Positions 16,834 to 26,890 of a stretch of 64,000 nt of DNA are shown piece by piece. Where the stretch lies: assembly GCA_040219575.1 (NCBI GenBank), contig JAVJSD010000045.1, forward strand, positions 77,553-141,552. Reading direction: 5' to 3'. Every line of letters begins with the position of its first letter. The stretch's first letter is position 1. The notes under the pieces are model-generated. The model was not told the origin of the DNA, ran no database searches, and saw only the letters and a list, made by a program, of their open reading frames with translations. The DNA comes from JAVJSD01 sp040219575. Its GTDB lineage: Bacteria > Planctomycetota > Planctomycetia > Pirellulales > Pirellulaceae. A program made the position numbers and the translations under genes.

Positions 16834-18810
16834 TCACGACGAAACAGCGGGAACCCACAGACTACGGAAGCCAGGGCTGTATCCGTAGGGGCCGCGTGGG
16901 CTGAAGTTGTAGCCTCGCAGTTTCTTATTGAAGCCATAGAACGAATTCCGGAAGAACAGCCATGTGTAGGGTTGGTCCTCCCAGAGCAGCATGTGAATCT
17001 TGGCGTACATCTCGGCCCGCTTTTCCTGGTCGAATTCCTTGGCGGCCTCGTCGAACAAGCGGTCGACTTCCGGGTTGGAGTAGTTGCCGTAGTTGCGGCC
17101 TTCGCCGGTCATCCAGACATTGCGACTGGTGTCTGGATCGGCGCCCGTCCCCCAACCGCCCATGAACGCCTGGAACTTATGTGTGCGCGTTTGTTCCTGC
17201 AGTACGGTGAATTCCAGCGTCTTCACGTTGCAGATGATGCCCACCTGCCGCAAGTTGTCCTTGAGCAGTGTGCAGACCTTGATCGAGTTGGGGTTCCCGG
17301 CCGGACAGAGGATGCTGAACTCGAAGGGAACCAGTCTCCCTTCGATCTCTTTGTCGCGAATGCCATCACCGTCGCTATCGTCCCAGCCGGCCTCGTCCAG
17401 CAGTTCACCAGCCTGTTTTAGATCCTGCGTGAAGGGCAGCGGCGCTGGCTTCGGCGCCATTTTCGACGTGGGATGGAATATCCCCGTGCTGGGTTCGTAC
17501 AGTCCGTAGAAGATCTTGTTCAGCATCTCCTCGTGGTCGAACGCGTACGCCATGGCGGTGCGGACTCGCTTGTCGGAGAAGAAAGGCACCTTTGTATTCC
17601 AACAGAAATAGAAATACACCCACTCCACGCCGGTGGCGCGTGTGTTCTTCTCGTAAAAGTCCGCCTCGGTTGTTTGCGAAGACTGCCATTGCTCGGCGTT
17701 CAGCGCGCATTCATCGACATCACCTGCTTTGAGCGACAGCAGGGTCGTGTTCGGGTCTTCGATCACCTTGAACCGCACCGTCTTCGGATAGCTCAGCGGC
17801 CGGACCTGCTTGCCTTGGTGGAAGAAGAAGTTTTCGCGTCGTTCCAATACGATTTCCTGTCCCGTCTGCCGTTTCACAAGTTTGTAAGGCCCGCCGGAGA
17901 CCGGGTTTCGCTCTAGATTCGCGTGATAGTCGCTGGTGGAGAGCGTGGGATCTTTCTTGACCGAGTTTTCGTAGATGTGTTTGGGAATCAACGGAAAATT
18001 GATATTCCAAACATTCGTGGCCAGTGCTTCCTTGTGGAAATAGACGACGGTGTTCATCTTGCCGGTTTCCGGGTCGGCGTAGGCCTGCACCCAGCGCAGC
18101 TTATCGGTGCCGGAGCGAACCGCCGGGATCGGCACCTTGGGATTCATGATTGTTTGAAACGAGAACATCACGTCCTCCGCGGTGAGCGGCTTGCCGTCCG
18201 ACCAGACGAGATCGTCGCGCATGACGATCTTGTCGTACAGCATGTCCTCGCTTTGCTCCCACGATACGACGTAGCCCTTGTCGCCGAAGGGCGTGAAGTT
18301 CCAGTCAAATCCGAACAGTCCCGCGCCCGTCAACTCGGTTACGTCGAACTCCGCCACGCTGCTGCCCATCAGCGGATTGGTGCTCTTCACGTCCATGGGT
18401 GAATGCCGCACGATGGTGGCGTCGTAGTCCACGTCCGAATCTTGTTTTGGCAATCGCCCCAAGGCGCTGAGAATCTTCGCGTTGTTTTCCTGAGAATCAT
18501 TCTCGAGCGAGAGCGCTTCTTCGACCGTGGCTAGCTCCTCCTCACCCTTCTGCCGCTCTCGCAAGAGGTCAATACCGTCGAGAACGGGCATCGCTTTCCA
18601 CTTCGCCTGGGCGTTGAGGTCTTCCAGCGACGGCGCATCATACGGCTCGAGCAGAACTTCTTCGGGCTGACCGTCGCTCGCCTGATCGGTCCCTGGTTGC
18701 GAACTCGTGCAGCCGGAGAGGAACGCCAAGGCAGCCAGCAGCAGACATCCCTTGCCCCAGGTCGCGATAGAGTACAGCCGTGGAGTCGGCACGGAGAAAT
18801 ATCGTCGCAT
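16834..18810 (-). CDS. dppA: Peptide ABC transporter substrate-binding lipoprotein (DppA/OppA type)
   Basis: Solute-binding component (SBP_bac_5 family). Start chosen at ATG 18808-18810, which gives a clear lipoprotein signal: CLLLAALAFLSGC with the lipobox cysteine near residue 37. The 658-residue protein is longer than common DppA (about 535). The first 80 residues after the cysteine are acidic and helix-prone (residues about 40-120) and precede the binding fold, which starts near ATIVRHSPMDVKSTNPLMGS. Family blocks include LVWSDGKPLTAEDVMFSFQ and PFFSDKRVRTAMAYAFDHEEM. A calcium-like DSDGDGIRD loop occurs inside. An AAGGTGG sequence lies about 6 bases before the start. Confidence 0.92.
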   Translation of the reverse strand: MRRYFSVPTPRLYSIATWGKGCLLLAALAFLSGCTSSQPGTDQASDGQPEEVLLEPYDAPSLEDLNAQAKWKAMPVLDGIDLLRERQKGEEELATVEEALSLENDSQENNAKILSALGRLPKQDSDVDYDATIVRHSPMDVKSTNPLMGSSVAEFDVTELTGAGLFGFDWNFTPFGDKGYVVSWEQSEDMLYDKIVMRDDLVWSDGKPLTAEDVMFSFQTIMNPKVPIPAVRSGTDKLRWVQAYADPETGKMNTVVYFHKEALATNVWNINFPLIPKHIYENSVKKDPTLSTSDYHANLERNPVSGGPYKLVKRQTGQEIVLERRENFFFHQGKQVRPLSYPKTVRFKVIEDPNTTLLSLKAGDVDECALNAEQWQSSQTTEADFYEKNTRATGVEWVYFYFCWNTKVPFFSDKRVRTAMAYAFDHEEMLNKIFYGLYEPSTGIFHPTSKMAPKPAPLPFTQDLKQAGELLDEAGWDDSDGDGIRDKEIEGRLVPFEFSILCPAGNPNSIKVCTLLKDNLRQVGIICNVKTLEFTVLQEQTRTHKFQAFMGGWGTGADPDTSRNVWMTGEGRNYGNYSNPEVDRLFDEAAKEFDQEKRAEMYAKIHMLLWEDQPYTWLFFRNSFYGFNKKLRGYNFSPRGPYGYSPGFRSLWVPAVSS

Positions 18811-19280
18811 GGGTAGCCACCTTGCTGTTTGCGGGGACGAACCAGGGAGGGCCAAGTTGTGGGGTTGGAAAAACGGGGCAGGCCGCGTGTGAATTCTGGG
18901 CGAACTCGATTCGGCGTCAATCCCTTCGCCTTGAGCTGGCGGAGTGCGAAAAAAACCGCCACGCAACAGGCAGACAGACAGCCTTTAATCGCAGCAACGT
19001 CAAACTACAAAATAAGTTGCGACGCGTCAAGCTGAGCCGGCCGGGCCTCATGGCGGCTTCCCAAAGCGGCGTCTTAACATCTGTTGCCTCGAATGGCCGT
19101 TTGCTGGTACTCTGCCGCCCCCTTACTGGACGGGCGGGAGAGGCAGCGTCTGCGCCATGGGGAACCGGGCTGATTGTGGGTTGCCTCTGGTGACGGAACA
19201 CTCGAGTCGCCGCTCGTCAATCGCTCGTCGAACACGGACGTTCTACTCTTCCCACGATGCCGCCTGCCGGCGAGGTCGCA
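18811..19280. other. Divergent intergenic region between dppA and the haem-domain dehydrogenase
   Basis: A 470-base gap separating divergent genes, expected to hold both promoters. A TTGACG word occurs on the minus strand near 19003-19008, but no well-spaced -10 box follows. A less GC-rich patch lies at about 18950-19020. I see no small gene, tRNA or repeat. Confidence 0.4.
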
Positions 19281-22200
19281 ATGAAGCGATTTCCATTGAG
19301 CGTGCACTCCGCCGCCCTGTCTGTCACTACGTCCCTGGCTTGCTGCCTGTTCGGTCTGGCGCTGGCCGTCTCGCCCGCCGCGGCCCAGGAGGCGCAGTGG
19401 ATCTGGACGCCCGCCCACGACAAGGACAACGTCCCGGCCGGCGCCTGCTACTTCCGCAAGACCTTCACCCTGGCCGGACAGCCGGAGAACGCCCAGATCA
19501 TGGTCGCCGCCGACGACACGTTCGACGTGTACGTCAACAGCCGGCAAGTCGGCACGGGCGAATCGACCCGGCGACTGGTTCCCTTCAACATCACCCGCTA
19601 CCTCAACCGCGGCCGCAACACGGTGGCCATTCGCGTGGAGAACACCCGCGGCAAGACCGCGGCGCTGGCGGCGCGCGTGATGGTCAAGCCGACCAACGGC
19701 GGTTGGGCCTCGTTCTCGACCGACGCCTCGTGGAAGACGCAGCTCAACCCGTTGCCGCTGTGGAATCTGCCGATTTACAACGACAGCCGCTGGGACGCCG
19801 CCCAGTCGTTCGGCCCCTTGGGCAAGACGCCCCCCTGGGACCGGGCCGAGGACGTGGCCGAAACCCAGCAGGAGCAGCACGAGCGGTTTCACATCGCGCC
19901 CGAGTTCGCCGTCACCAAAGTGCTCGACGGCGACACGCTCGGTTCGCTGATCGCCATGACGTTCAACGAATTCGGCCATATCATCGCCTCGCGCGAAGGC
20001 GGACCGCTGCTGCTGATCACCGACAGCAACAACGACAAACTGCACGACAAGATCCGCGTCTACTGCGACAAGGTCACCAGTTGCCAAGGCATCCTGGCCC
20101 TCAACGGCGACGTGTACGTGACCGGCGAAGGCCCCGAGGGCGCGGCCCTCTACCGACTCGCGGACCGCGACCGCGACGGACAACTGGAAGACGTCAAGGC
20201 GCTGTTGAAGTTCGACGGCCCCATGGGCGAACACGGACCCCACGGCCTGGTGCTGGGACCGGACGGCATGATCTACCTGGCCTCGGGCAACCACGCCAAG
20301 CCGATGATGCCCATCGACGCCAGCAGCCCGCACTACAAGTTTTACGAGGGCGACCTGGTCGGCCCGCGGTACGAGGATCCGGGCGGTCATGCGATGGGCG
20401 TGAAGGCGCCGGGCGGGGCCGTGTTGCGAATGGACCTGGAAGGCAACAACGTGCAGGTGGTGGCGGGCGGACTGCGCAACGCCTACGACCTGGCTTTCAA
20501 CCAACAGGGTGAACTGTTCGTGCACGACAGCGACATGGAGTCGGATGTCGGCGCGCCGTGGTATCGCCCCACGCATCTTTATCACGTCATCGCCGGGGCC
20601 GAGTTCGGCTGGCGGAGCGGTTGGGCGAAGTGGCCCAATTACTACGTCGACGCCGTGCCCGAAGTGCTGGAGACCGGCCGCGGTTCCCCAACCGGCGCCG
20701 AATTCTACAACCACTTCATGTTCCCCACGCGGTATCACGATGCGATGTTTCTGGCCGACTGGTCGGAAGGTCGGATTCTGGCGGTGCGGATGAAGAAGAA
20801 CGGTGCGTCGTACACGGCCAGCAGCGAGGAGTTTTTGCGCGGCGAACCCCTGAATGTCACCGATCTGGCGGTCGGACCCGATGGGGCGTTGTACTTCACC
20901 ACGGGAGGCCGAGGCACGGCCGGCGCCATCTACCGCATCACCTGGAAGGGCAAAGTGCCCGAGAGCATCACGAATGTCGGCACCGGCCTGACGGCGGTGA
21001 TCCGCCAGCCGCAGTTGTCGGCGGCCTGGAGCCGGCAAGCCATCGCCGGCGCGCGGCGGGAAGTCGGCGACGCCTGGGATCGCAGCATGATCGGCGTGGC
21101 GAAGAGCGCGCAGAACCCGGCCAACTATCGGCTTCGCGCCCTGGACTTGATGCAGCTGTACGGCCCCGCGCCGACGCCCGAGTTCTTGATCACGCTGGCA
21201 TCCGACCAGAACGAGCAAGTGCGGGCCAAAGCGGCCAGGTTGATGGGTCAGCATGCTGACGAGACGACACGCGACAAGTTGGTGGAGCTGTTGGGCGACG
21301 ACGACCGCGCCGTGCGCCGCGAAGCCGCCGAGTCGCTGATCCGCGCCGGGCAGCAAGCGCCGTTGCAGGTGATCTACAAGTTGGTCGTCAGCGACGACCG
21401 GTTCGAGGCCTGGGCCGGACGCCGTCTGCTGGAGCGCGTCGATCCCGCTCAGTGGCGCGAGGACGTGCTGGCCAGCGACGATCAGCGGTTGTTCATTGAA
21501 GGCGCACTGGCGCTGCTCATCGCCGCGCCCGACCGGCAGGGCGCGCTCGCGGTGATCGATCGCTGCGAAGCGTTTATGGACGGCTTTATCAGCGATCGCA
21601 ACTTCGTCGACATGCTGCGGCTGATGCAACTCGCGTTGCAGCGAGGACAACTCGCGCCGTCCGACGTGTTTTCGATGCGCGACAAGCTGGCCCGGGAATT
21701 CCCGTCCGGCGACCCGATCATGAACCGCGAATTGGTGCGTCTGTTGACGTATCTGAACGTCACGTCGATCACCGACCGCTACATGGCCTACTTGAAGTCG
21801 GACATTCCCGAGTCCGAAAAGTTGCACGTGGCCATGCACCTGCGGCTGCTGAAGGACGGCATGAATCAAGAACAGAAGCGCGACCTGCTGGCCTATTATG
21901 AATCGGCCCAGCAGGCGAAGTTCGGCAACAGCATCCCGCACTACCTCCGCAACGCGGCCAAGGATTTCGCCCTCTCGTTGGGTCCTGAAGACGGTGAGTT
22001 GCTGTTGGCCGACGGCGAAAAGTGGCCCAGCGCCGCGCTCGGCGCGCTGTACAAGCTGCCGCAGGTGTTGGATCCCGCCACGATCGAGATGATCAAGCGG
22101 CTCGACGGAAAGATCGCCGGCGATTCGACCGAAGCGGCGGAGCGATTGAAAGTCGGCATCGTGGCGGTGTTGGCTCGCAGCGGCGACGAGGCGTCTTACG

Positions 22201-23087
22201 CCTACCTCCGCGACGTTTGGACGCGCGAACCGGAACGGCGTCAGGCGACAGCCATGGGCCTCGCGCAGGCGCCGGAGGGCGAGAACTGGCAGTACCTGGT
22301 CGACAGCCTGCCGGTGCTGGAAGGGGGCGCCGCCCAGGAGGTGCTCAAGAAGCTCGCCGCGGTGGACAAGACGCCGCAGAATCCCGACGCACTGCGCAAC
22401 ACCATCCTGCTGGGGCTGACGCTGAAGGAAGAAGGGGGCGAACTGGCCGCCGACTTGCTGAGCCGATGGACCGGCGAGCAACCGGCCGAGGCGGGCGACG
22501 ACTGGAAGAAGTCGCTGGCCGCCTGGCAGGCCTGGTACGGGCGAACCTATCCCGACCGTCCCGCCGCCGAACTTCCCGTCGCCAAGGAAAACGCCGCCTG
22601 GGACTACAAGGAACTACTGACCTACCTGACCGGCGACGAGGCGGACGGCGCGCCGGAGCGCGGCGCCGAGGTGTTCGCCAAGGCGCAATGCGCCAAGTGC
22701 CACCGTCACGGAGACCAGGGCGAGAGCATGGGCCCCGACCTGACATCGCTGGCCAAGCGATTCATGAAGAAGGAGATCCTGCAGTCGATCGTGTTCCCCT
22801 CGCACGTGGTTTCCGATCAGTACGCCGCCAAGCAGATCGTCACCACGCAAGGCAAACAGTTTGTGGGCATCCTGGCGCCCGGACCGGCCGGCAGTGTGAT
22901 CGTGCTGCAGGCCAACGGCGAGAAGGTGGAGATTCCCCAGCGGATGATCGAAGAGACCGTCCCCAGCAAGCTCTCGGCCATGCCGGAGGGGTTGCTCGAC
23001 ACGCTGACTCTGGAGGAGATCTCCGACTTGTTCGCGTATCTCACGACGACGCCCCAGGAAGACCTGGCCCGCAAGCCGGGCGAGTAG
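19281..23087 (+). CDS. Secreted sorbosone-dehydrogenase-like propeller with HEAT repeats and planctomycete haem-binding domain
   Basis: A 1268-residue exported protein, probably a periplasmic oxidoreductase passing electrons from an organic substrate to its own c-type haem. ATG 19281 is preferred over 19257 because a GAGGT lies five bases upstream and the signal peptide (VTTSLACCLFGLALAVSPAAA) then starts normally. Order: residues about 36-150, a galactose-binding-like jelly roll (WIWTPAHD...ACYFRKTF); about 190-560, a beta propeller of the planctomycete membrane-bound dehydrogenase type (GLVLGPDGMIYLASGNH, FVHDSDMESDVGAPWYRPT); about 600-1080, HEAT-like helical repeats (QVRAKAARLMGQH); about 1120-1268, a haem domain with CAKCH and GPDLTSLAKR. 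One haem motif is visible. The substrate is unknown. Confidence 0.92.
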   Translation: MKRFPLSVHSAALSVTTSLACCLFGLALAVSPAAAQEAQWIWTPAHDKDNVPAGACYFRKTFTLAGQPENAQIMVAADDTFDVYVNSRQVGTGESTRRLVPFNITRYLNRGRNTVAIRVENTRGKTAALAARVMVKPTNGGWASFSTDASWKTQLNPLPLWNLPIYNDSRWDAAQSFGPLGKTPPWDRAEDVAETQQEQHERFHIAPEFAVTKVLDGDTLGSLIAMTFNEFGHIIASREGGPLLLITDSNNDKLHDKIRVYCDKVTSCQGILALNGDVYVTGEGPEGAALYRLADRDRDGQLEDVKALLKFDGPMGEHGPHGLVLGPDGMIYLASGNHAKPMMPIDASSPHYKFYEGDLVGPRYEDPGGHAMGVKAPGGAVLRMDLEGNNVQVVAGGLRNAYDLAFNQQGELFVHDSDMESDVGAPWYRPTHLYHVIAGAEFGWRSGWAKWPNYYVDAVPEVLETGRGSPTGAEFYNHFMFPTRYHDAMFLADWSEGRILAVRMKKNGASYTASSEEFLRGEPLNVTDLAVGPDGALYFTTGGRGTAGAIYRITWKGKVPESITNVGTGLTAVIRQPQLSAAWSRQAIAGARREVGDAWDRSMIGVAKSAQNPANYRLRALDLMQLYGPAPTPEFLITLASDQNEQVRAKAARLMGQHADETTRDKLVELLGDDDRAVRREAAESLIRAGQQAPLQVIYKLVVSDDRFEAWAGRRLLERVDPAQWREDVLASDDQRLFIEGALALLIAAPDRQGALAVIDRCEAFMDGFISDRNFVDMLRLMQLALQRGQLAPSDVFSMRDKLAREFPSGDPIMNRELVRLLTYLNVTSITDRYMAYLKSDIPESEKLHVAMHLRLLKDGMNQEQKRDLLAYYESAQQAKFGNSIPHYLRNAAKDFALSLGPEDGELLLADGEKWPSAALGALYKLPQVLDPATIEMIKRLDGKIAGDSTEAAERLKVGIVAVLARSGDEASYAYLRDVWTREPERRQATAMGLAQAPEGENWQYLVDSLPVLEGGAAQEVLKKLAAVDKTPQNPDALRNTILLGLTLKEEGGELAADLLSRWTGEQPAEAGDDWKKSLAAWQAWYGRTYPDRPAAELPVAKENAAWDYKELLTYLTGDEADGAPERGAEVFAKAQCAKCHRHGDQGESMGPDLTSLAKRFMKKEILQSIVFPSHVVSDQYAAKQIVTTQGKQFVGILAPGPAGSVIVLQANGEKVEIPQRMIEETVPSKLSAMPEGLLDTLTLEEISDLFAYLTTTPQEDLARKPGE

Positions 23088-23583
23088 CATGAGTCGGCCT
23101 GGGCGACATCGCGAGATCCGTCGGTTCAGCCAGGACGGGAGTGCGTTCGGGGCTGTCGGGCGGCGTCGCGGATTCACGGCCGAGGGCGGGCCCCTTGGCC
23201 CGTGAACGCCGGATCAACCGCAGGGCGTTCCGGCGGAAGCGGCGGTGGACGTTGAACCGCCACGGGGCCTGAACGTTCGCGCGGTGTGCGGGAGCGGCGG
23301 ACGCCAACAGTGCGTCCTGGGCAAGCATTTTCATCCGCGCGGCGGCGGAGAACAGCCGGAACATCGCTTCGCTGGTTCCGGCTCACGGCCCAGGGGACCA
23401 TGCTACGGAACAAATCCAGCCGCCAATCGCACCCATGCCCAATCGCTTCTTCGCTCAGGCCAGGTTGGCTCCGCGTTTCGTCGGCTGCCTACAACAGAAG
23501 CGATGCAAGGCCCCGCAGATCACCTATACTGCGAGCGTATCGATCTTCGTCGAAATCGTGAACGAGAAAACGGAGCAGTACTC
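23088..23583. other. Intergenic region before the SecD-like protein gene
   Basis: A 496-base gap. A hairpin CGGGCC-CCTT-GGCCCG lies at 23187-23202 and could end transcription of the upstream gene, although no T-run follows. A TATACT box at 23525-23530, with the same CTATACTGCGAG context as the glucokinase promoter, lies 54 bases before the next start but lacks a good -35 box. The open frame through this gap has no recognisable motif. Confidence 0.4.
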
Positions 23584-25524
23584 ATGCGAGGAATCGTCTG
23601 CTATGCCCTTTCAGCAGCGTTGATAGCGAGCTGCGCCGTTCGCGGATCCGCTTTCGAAGCCCCGCCGGACGCCGAAGAAGTGGGCGGTGCGGCGGCGACA
23701 GGGAGCGTCCTCGCCCCCTTTGTCCCTGAAGATTGCTTCCTGGCTTTGGTCGTCCGTCCCAAGCGGATTACCCAGTGTCTCTATTTCGAGCGGCTGACGC
23801 AAGAAGTAGCCGAACAGGCTTTCGTGTCATTGAGTCGAAATTTGAGATTCGATCCTCGGAAGTCGGAATCATTCACCATGATTCTGGCCCCCCACGTCCC
23901 CTTGGCGAAAGAGCGCGACCCCGCGCCGTTCGCGGAGCCGACGCCGCCGTGCGATGTCGGCTACATCGTTCGGTTCGTCGAACCGAGGCCCGATAGGGAA
24001 CACCTAGGAAAGATGTTCAGGGATTATGAGTTTGCGGGAGGCAGAGTCATCCACGCGGAACAGCCGTACTACAGGGGCTATCGGGAACAGCGTCCTGTGC
24101 CAATTGAGATTGAGCGGTCCGCCGACTACGCCGTCCATTTTCCCGATGATCGGACAATCGTATTCTCGTCGAGCGAGCCAATGCTGAAGAGGATGCTCTC
24201 GGCACGCGAAGTGAAGGCTCGGCTGGTGGACGGCCTGCGACGCCTCGACGCCGAATATGACTTGGCGCTTATCGCTACAACCGAGCAGGAACACCTTGCG
24301 CAGACGGCCAAGGCGATTGAGAGCAGGGCATCCCCCGCAATGAATGGACTGCTGCGAGCTTCAAAGCTTGGTGATGCGGCAACGTTGATCGTAGATCTGC
24401 GTTTGGATCCGGTGGCCCGGCTGCAAATCGAAGCTCGCGACCTGGAGGGCGCGACCGAGCTGAAAGAGTTGCTCGACGACGCGTTGGCTGCTACCAGATC
24501 CTGGTTTCCCGAGCAACGCGACGTCATTGCTGCGAGTATCGGTGCGCCACGTCCTGGTGCATGGGTTGTGGAGATGATTGACCAAATGCTCAATGGCTGC
24601 ACGCTCGACGTTCATGGAAAGACGGTGAGCGGGAAATTGAAGAGACCAGAGGCCCTGGCGGGTCTGCCGGAACTCCTCACTGCGCTGGTTGAGAGCGAAC
24701 GACGGGCGCAAGACCGACTCGAGCGCCGTACATCCGCGTCAAACGAGGTCGGAATGACGGTGGTGTATGAGATCGAGGCCAACGACTATCGGCCCGCAGC
24801 AAAGCCTTCCGACGCCGAAATCCGGGCGCTGTTGGTGGCTCTCGAGCGGCGGCTCAGCTCAGCTGGACGCAAGTCGGGACGTCTTCGACAACTCGAAGGC
24901 GGGCGGATCGAAGCGAGTATCTTTCGGGCAGATCCGGACGTCATGCAGCGGATCGCCGAATTCCTCGCGCGCCCCGGCACGCTTGAATTCCGCATCGTCG
25001 CGAATCAGCGAGACCACGCCGAACTAATCGAGCAGGCAGGTCGTAGCGACGCCACGACGCTCTACGATACCGAGGGCCGGCGGCTTGCGTGGTGGGCGCC
25101 GGCTGCCATCGGCAAAGAGGATTTGGCTGAAGCCCGCGAGACTGCGAAGCGGACCGTGCGCCGAGCCGGCCGTGAAGTGCGGGAAGTTCTCGTGGTCGAC
25201 GACGAGTTCGACATCACGCAGGAGCATGTGAAGGACGCGGTGGCCGACCTGGACGTTCGACTTGAGCGATGCGTGAACGTTACGTTGAGTGAAGCCGGTG
25301 CGCAGCGCATGAGCGCCCTGACCGAAGGGAATCTGCCCGACGGCGCGTTCCGTCGCAGGGTGGCGGTTCTCTTGGACGGCAGGCTCCACTCGGTGCCGGT
25401 GATTGCGGGAAAGGTCGCCGAAAAGCTCCGGATCAGTGGCCCTTTCACGCCCGAGGAAGCGCAGGACTTGATCGACGTGCTCAAGTCCGGCACGCTGCCG
25501 CTGGGCATTCGCAAGACGGAGTAG
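23584..25524 (+). CDS. Exported protein with C-terminal SecD-like (SecDF P1 head) domain, no membrane helices
   Basis: A 646-residue protein from ATG 23584, with GGAG nine bases upstream; the open frame continues further upstream without similarity. A signal peptide is likely at residues 1-23 (VCYALSAALIASCAVRGSAFE). The N-terminal region (about 40-440) begins LAPFVPEDCFLALVVRPKRI, a pattern I associate with planctomycete secreted proteins of unknown function. The C-terminal 190 residues resemble the first periplasmic domain of SecD: LEFRIVANQRD (about 469), VNVTLSEAGAQRMSAL (about 565) and VLLDGRLHSVPVIAGKVAEK followed by ISGPFTPEEAQDLIDVLKSG (about 596-640). SecD itself has six membrane helices; none is visible here. 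Role unknown. Confidence 0.82.
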   Translation: MRGIVCYALSAALIASCAVRGSAFEAPPDAEEVGGAAATGSVLAPFVPEDCFLALVVRPKRITQCLYFERLTQEVAEQAFVSLSRNLRFDPRKSESFTMILAPHVPLAKERDPAPFAEPTPPCDVGYIVRFVEPRPDREHLGKMFRDYEFAGGRVIHAEQPYYRGYREQRPVPIEIERSADYAVHFPDDRTIVFSSSEPMLKRMLSAREVKARLVDGLRRLDAEYDLALIATTEQEHLAQTAKAIESRASPAMNGLLRASKLGDAATLIVDLRLDPVARLQIEARDLEGATELKELLDDALAATRSWFPEQRDVIAASIGAPRPGAWVVEMIDQMLNGCTLDVHGKTVSGKLKRPEALAGLPELLTALVESERRAQDRLERRTSASNEVGMTVVYEIEANDYRPAAKPSDAEIRALLVALERRLSSAGRKSGRLRQLEGGRIEASIFRADPDVMQRIAEFLARPGTLEFRIVANQRDHAELIEQAGRSDATTLYDTEGRRLAWWAPAAIGKEDLAEARETAKRTVRRAGREVREVLVVDDEFDITQEHVKDAVADLDVRLERCVNVTLSEAGAQRMSALTEGNLPDGAFRRRVAVLLDGRLHSVPVIAGKVAEKLRISGPFTPEEAQDLIDVLKSGTLPLGIRKTE

Positions 25525-25636
25525 CACCGCAGAAGCGACCGGCCCCATTGTGTCGCGCGCCCTCGTCCGCACCTCAGCACGGGCCGGTTTTGGCGGCTTG
25601 CCTTGAGTGGAATTTTCCAACAAGGACGAACCTCGT

Positions 25637-26746
25637 CTACTGCTGCGCCCCATACCCCTGCCATACCCATTCGATGGCGTGCGGCAGGAACTGGGCCTTG
25701 GCGTTGCGGATGCCGTGGCCGGAGTCGCGGCAGAAGAGATACTGGTAGTCGTACCCCTTGGCCTTGAGCACTTTGGCCATGCGATGGTTCGCCTCGACCC
25801 AGTCGTGCATGCCGTCGCGCATCACGTTGGGATTGAGCAGGTCGCGGTCCCCCACCGAAATGAAAATCCGCAGCGGCTTCTTGGGGCTGTTGGGGATGAG
25901 GGTCTCGTGGAAGCCCCAGGCGCCGTCGGGCGTCTCGGGATTGAACGGCCACTGCTGGTTGACGAAGGTGCCCGAGGTCGTGAGTACGCGGTGGTAGAGG
26001 TCGGGGCGATACCAGGCCATGATCAACGCCGCGGAGCCGCCGGAGCTGGAGCCCATCGCCGCGCGGCCGTCGGGGTCCTTGGTAAGTTTCACCTGGCAGT
26101 GCTTCTCGACGCGCGGCAGAACCTCGGTCTCGATGTATTCGGCGTACAGGCCGGACATCGTGTCGTATTCCTTGCCGCGCTCGTGCCCCTGGGCGTCGCC
26201 GCCGCCGTTGGCGATCATGATCGCGATCATGGCCGGCACGCGCTCTTGGGCGATCAGATTATCCAGGATGCGCGGCAACTCCATGTTCGGCTTCCCCTTG
26301 GGGCCGTCGTGGCTGACCATGAAAGGCGCCACGGCGCCGGGCTTGTACTGGGCGGGGATGTAGACGGTGATTTGCCGCTGGTAGTCGATGGGGTGGGTTT
26401 CGACGATCAGCGTCTTGGGGTTCTCGGGGTCGACCTTCCCAAACACCTCGCGGGCGATGCCCGGGTTCAGCAGCTTGGTCTCTTTCGAATCGATGACGAA
26501 CTGCATCACCTTGCCTTGCGGGACGCCGTCGACCTGCTTGAATTCCGGGGCGGCCACGTAGTCGGGGCCGATCACGAAATTGCCATTCTCATCCGGCGCC
26601 GGGTTCTGCCCCGTTTCGAGCACCTTGAACTCGGGGGCGCCGGGCGCGTCGTACTCCCGCACGGGCGGTTGGGCCAGTGTCGTTCCCGCTCCCCAGACCA
26701 CGCCGACCAGCCAGGCCATCGACGCAATCGCGCTCGGTTTGAACAT
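25637..26746 (-). CDS. Secreted alpha/beta-hydrolase esterase (esterase D / enterochelin esterase family)
   Basis: A 369-residue exported hydrolase (PF00756-like). Start chosen at ATG 26744-26746 because GAGGAAT lies about six bases upstream and a signal peptide follows at once (SAIASMAWLVGVVWGAGTTLAQ). The esterase fold begins at PIDYQRQITVYIPAQYKPGA. Nucleophile elbow AAMGSSSGGSAAL carries the catalytic Ser, GDRDLLNP the likely acid and RDSGHGIRNAK the His. The first 70 mature residues (GAPEFKVLETGQNPAPDENG...) are a family-typical N-terminal extension. Substrate could be feruloyl or acetyl esters of plant or algal polysaccharides, which is inference. It is downstream of queA by 144 bases on the same strand. 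Confidence 0.88.
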   Translation of the reverse strand: MFKPSAIASMAWLVGVVWGAGTTLAQPPVREYDAPGAPEFKVLETGQNPAPDENGNFVIGPDYVAAPEFKQVDGVPQGKVMQFVIDSKETKLLNPGIAREVFGKVDPENPKTLIVETHPIDYQRQITVYIPAQYKPGAVAPFMVSHDGPKGKPNMELPRILDNLIAQERVPAMIAIMIANGGGDAQGHERGKEYDTMSGLYAEYIETEVLPRVEKHCQVKLTKDPDGRAAMGSSSGGSAALIMAWYRPDLYHRVLTTSGTFVNQQWPFNPETPDGAWGFHETLIPNSPKKPLRIFISVGDRDLLNPNVMRDGMHDWVEANHRMAKVLKAKGYDYQYLFCRDSGHGIRNAKAQFLPHAIEWVWQGYGAQQ

Positions 26747-26890
26747 CACAATTCCTCTTCGTTGGTTGAAACACTTCATTGCACACCTTCCCCACCGGGA
26801 CAAGTACGCCCCCGCCGCTGCATTATATCGCAAACGGTTTCGGCCATCCTGGTTGAACCGCCCCGGCGGCGATGGGGTGGTGAACACGTC

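Noticed and set aside
19074..22481. Minus-strand frame of 1135 codons
   Set aside because: Opposite-strand shadow of the haem dehydrogenase, which has clear domains. Long antisense frames are expected at this GC content.
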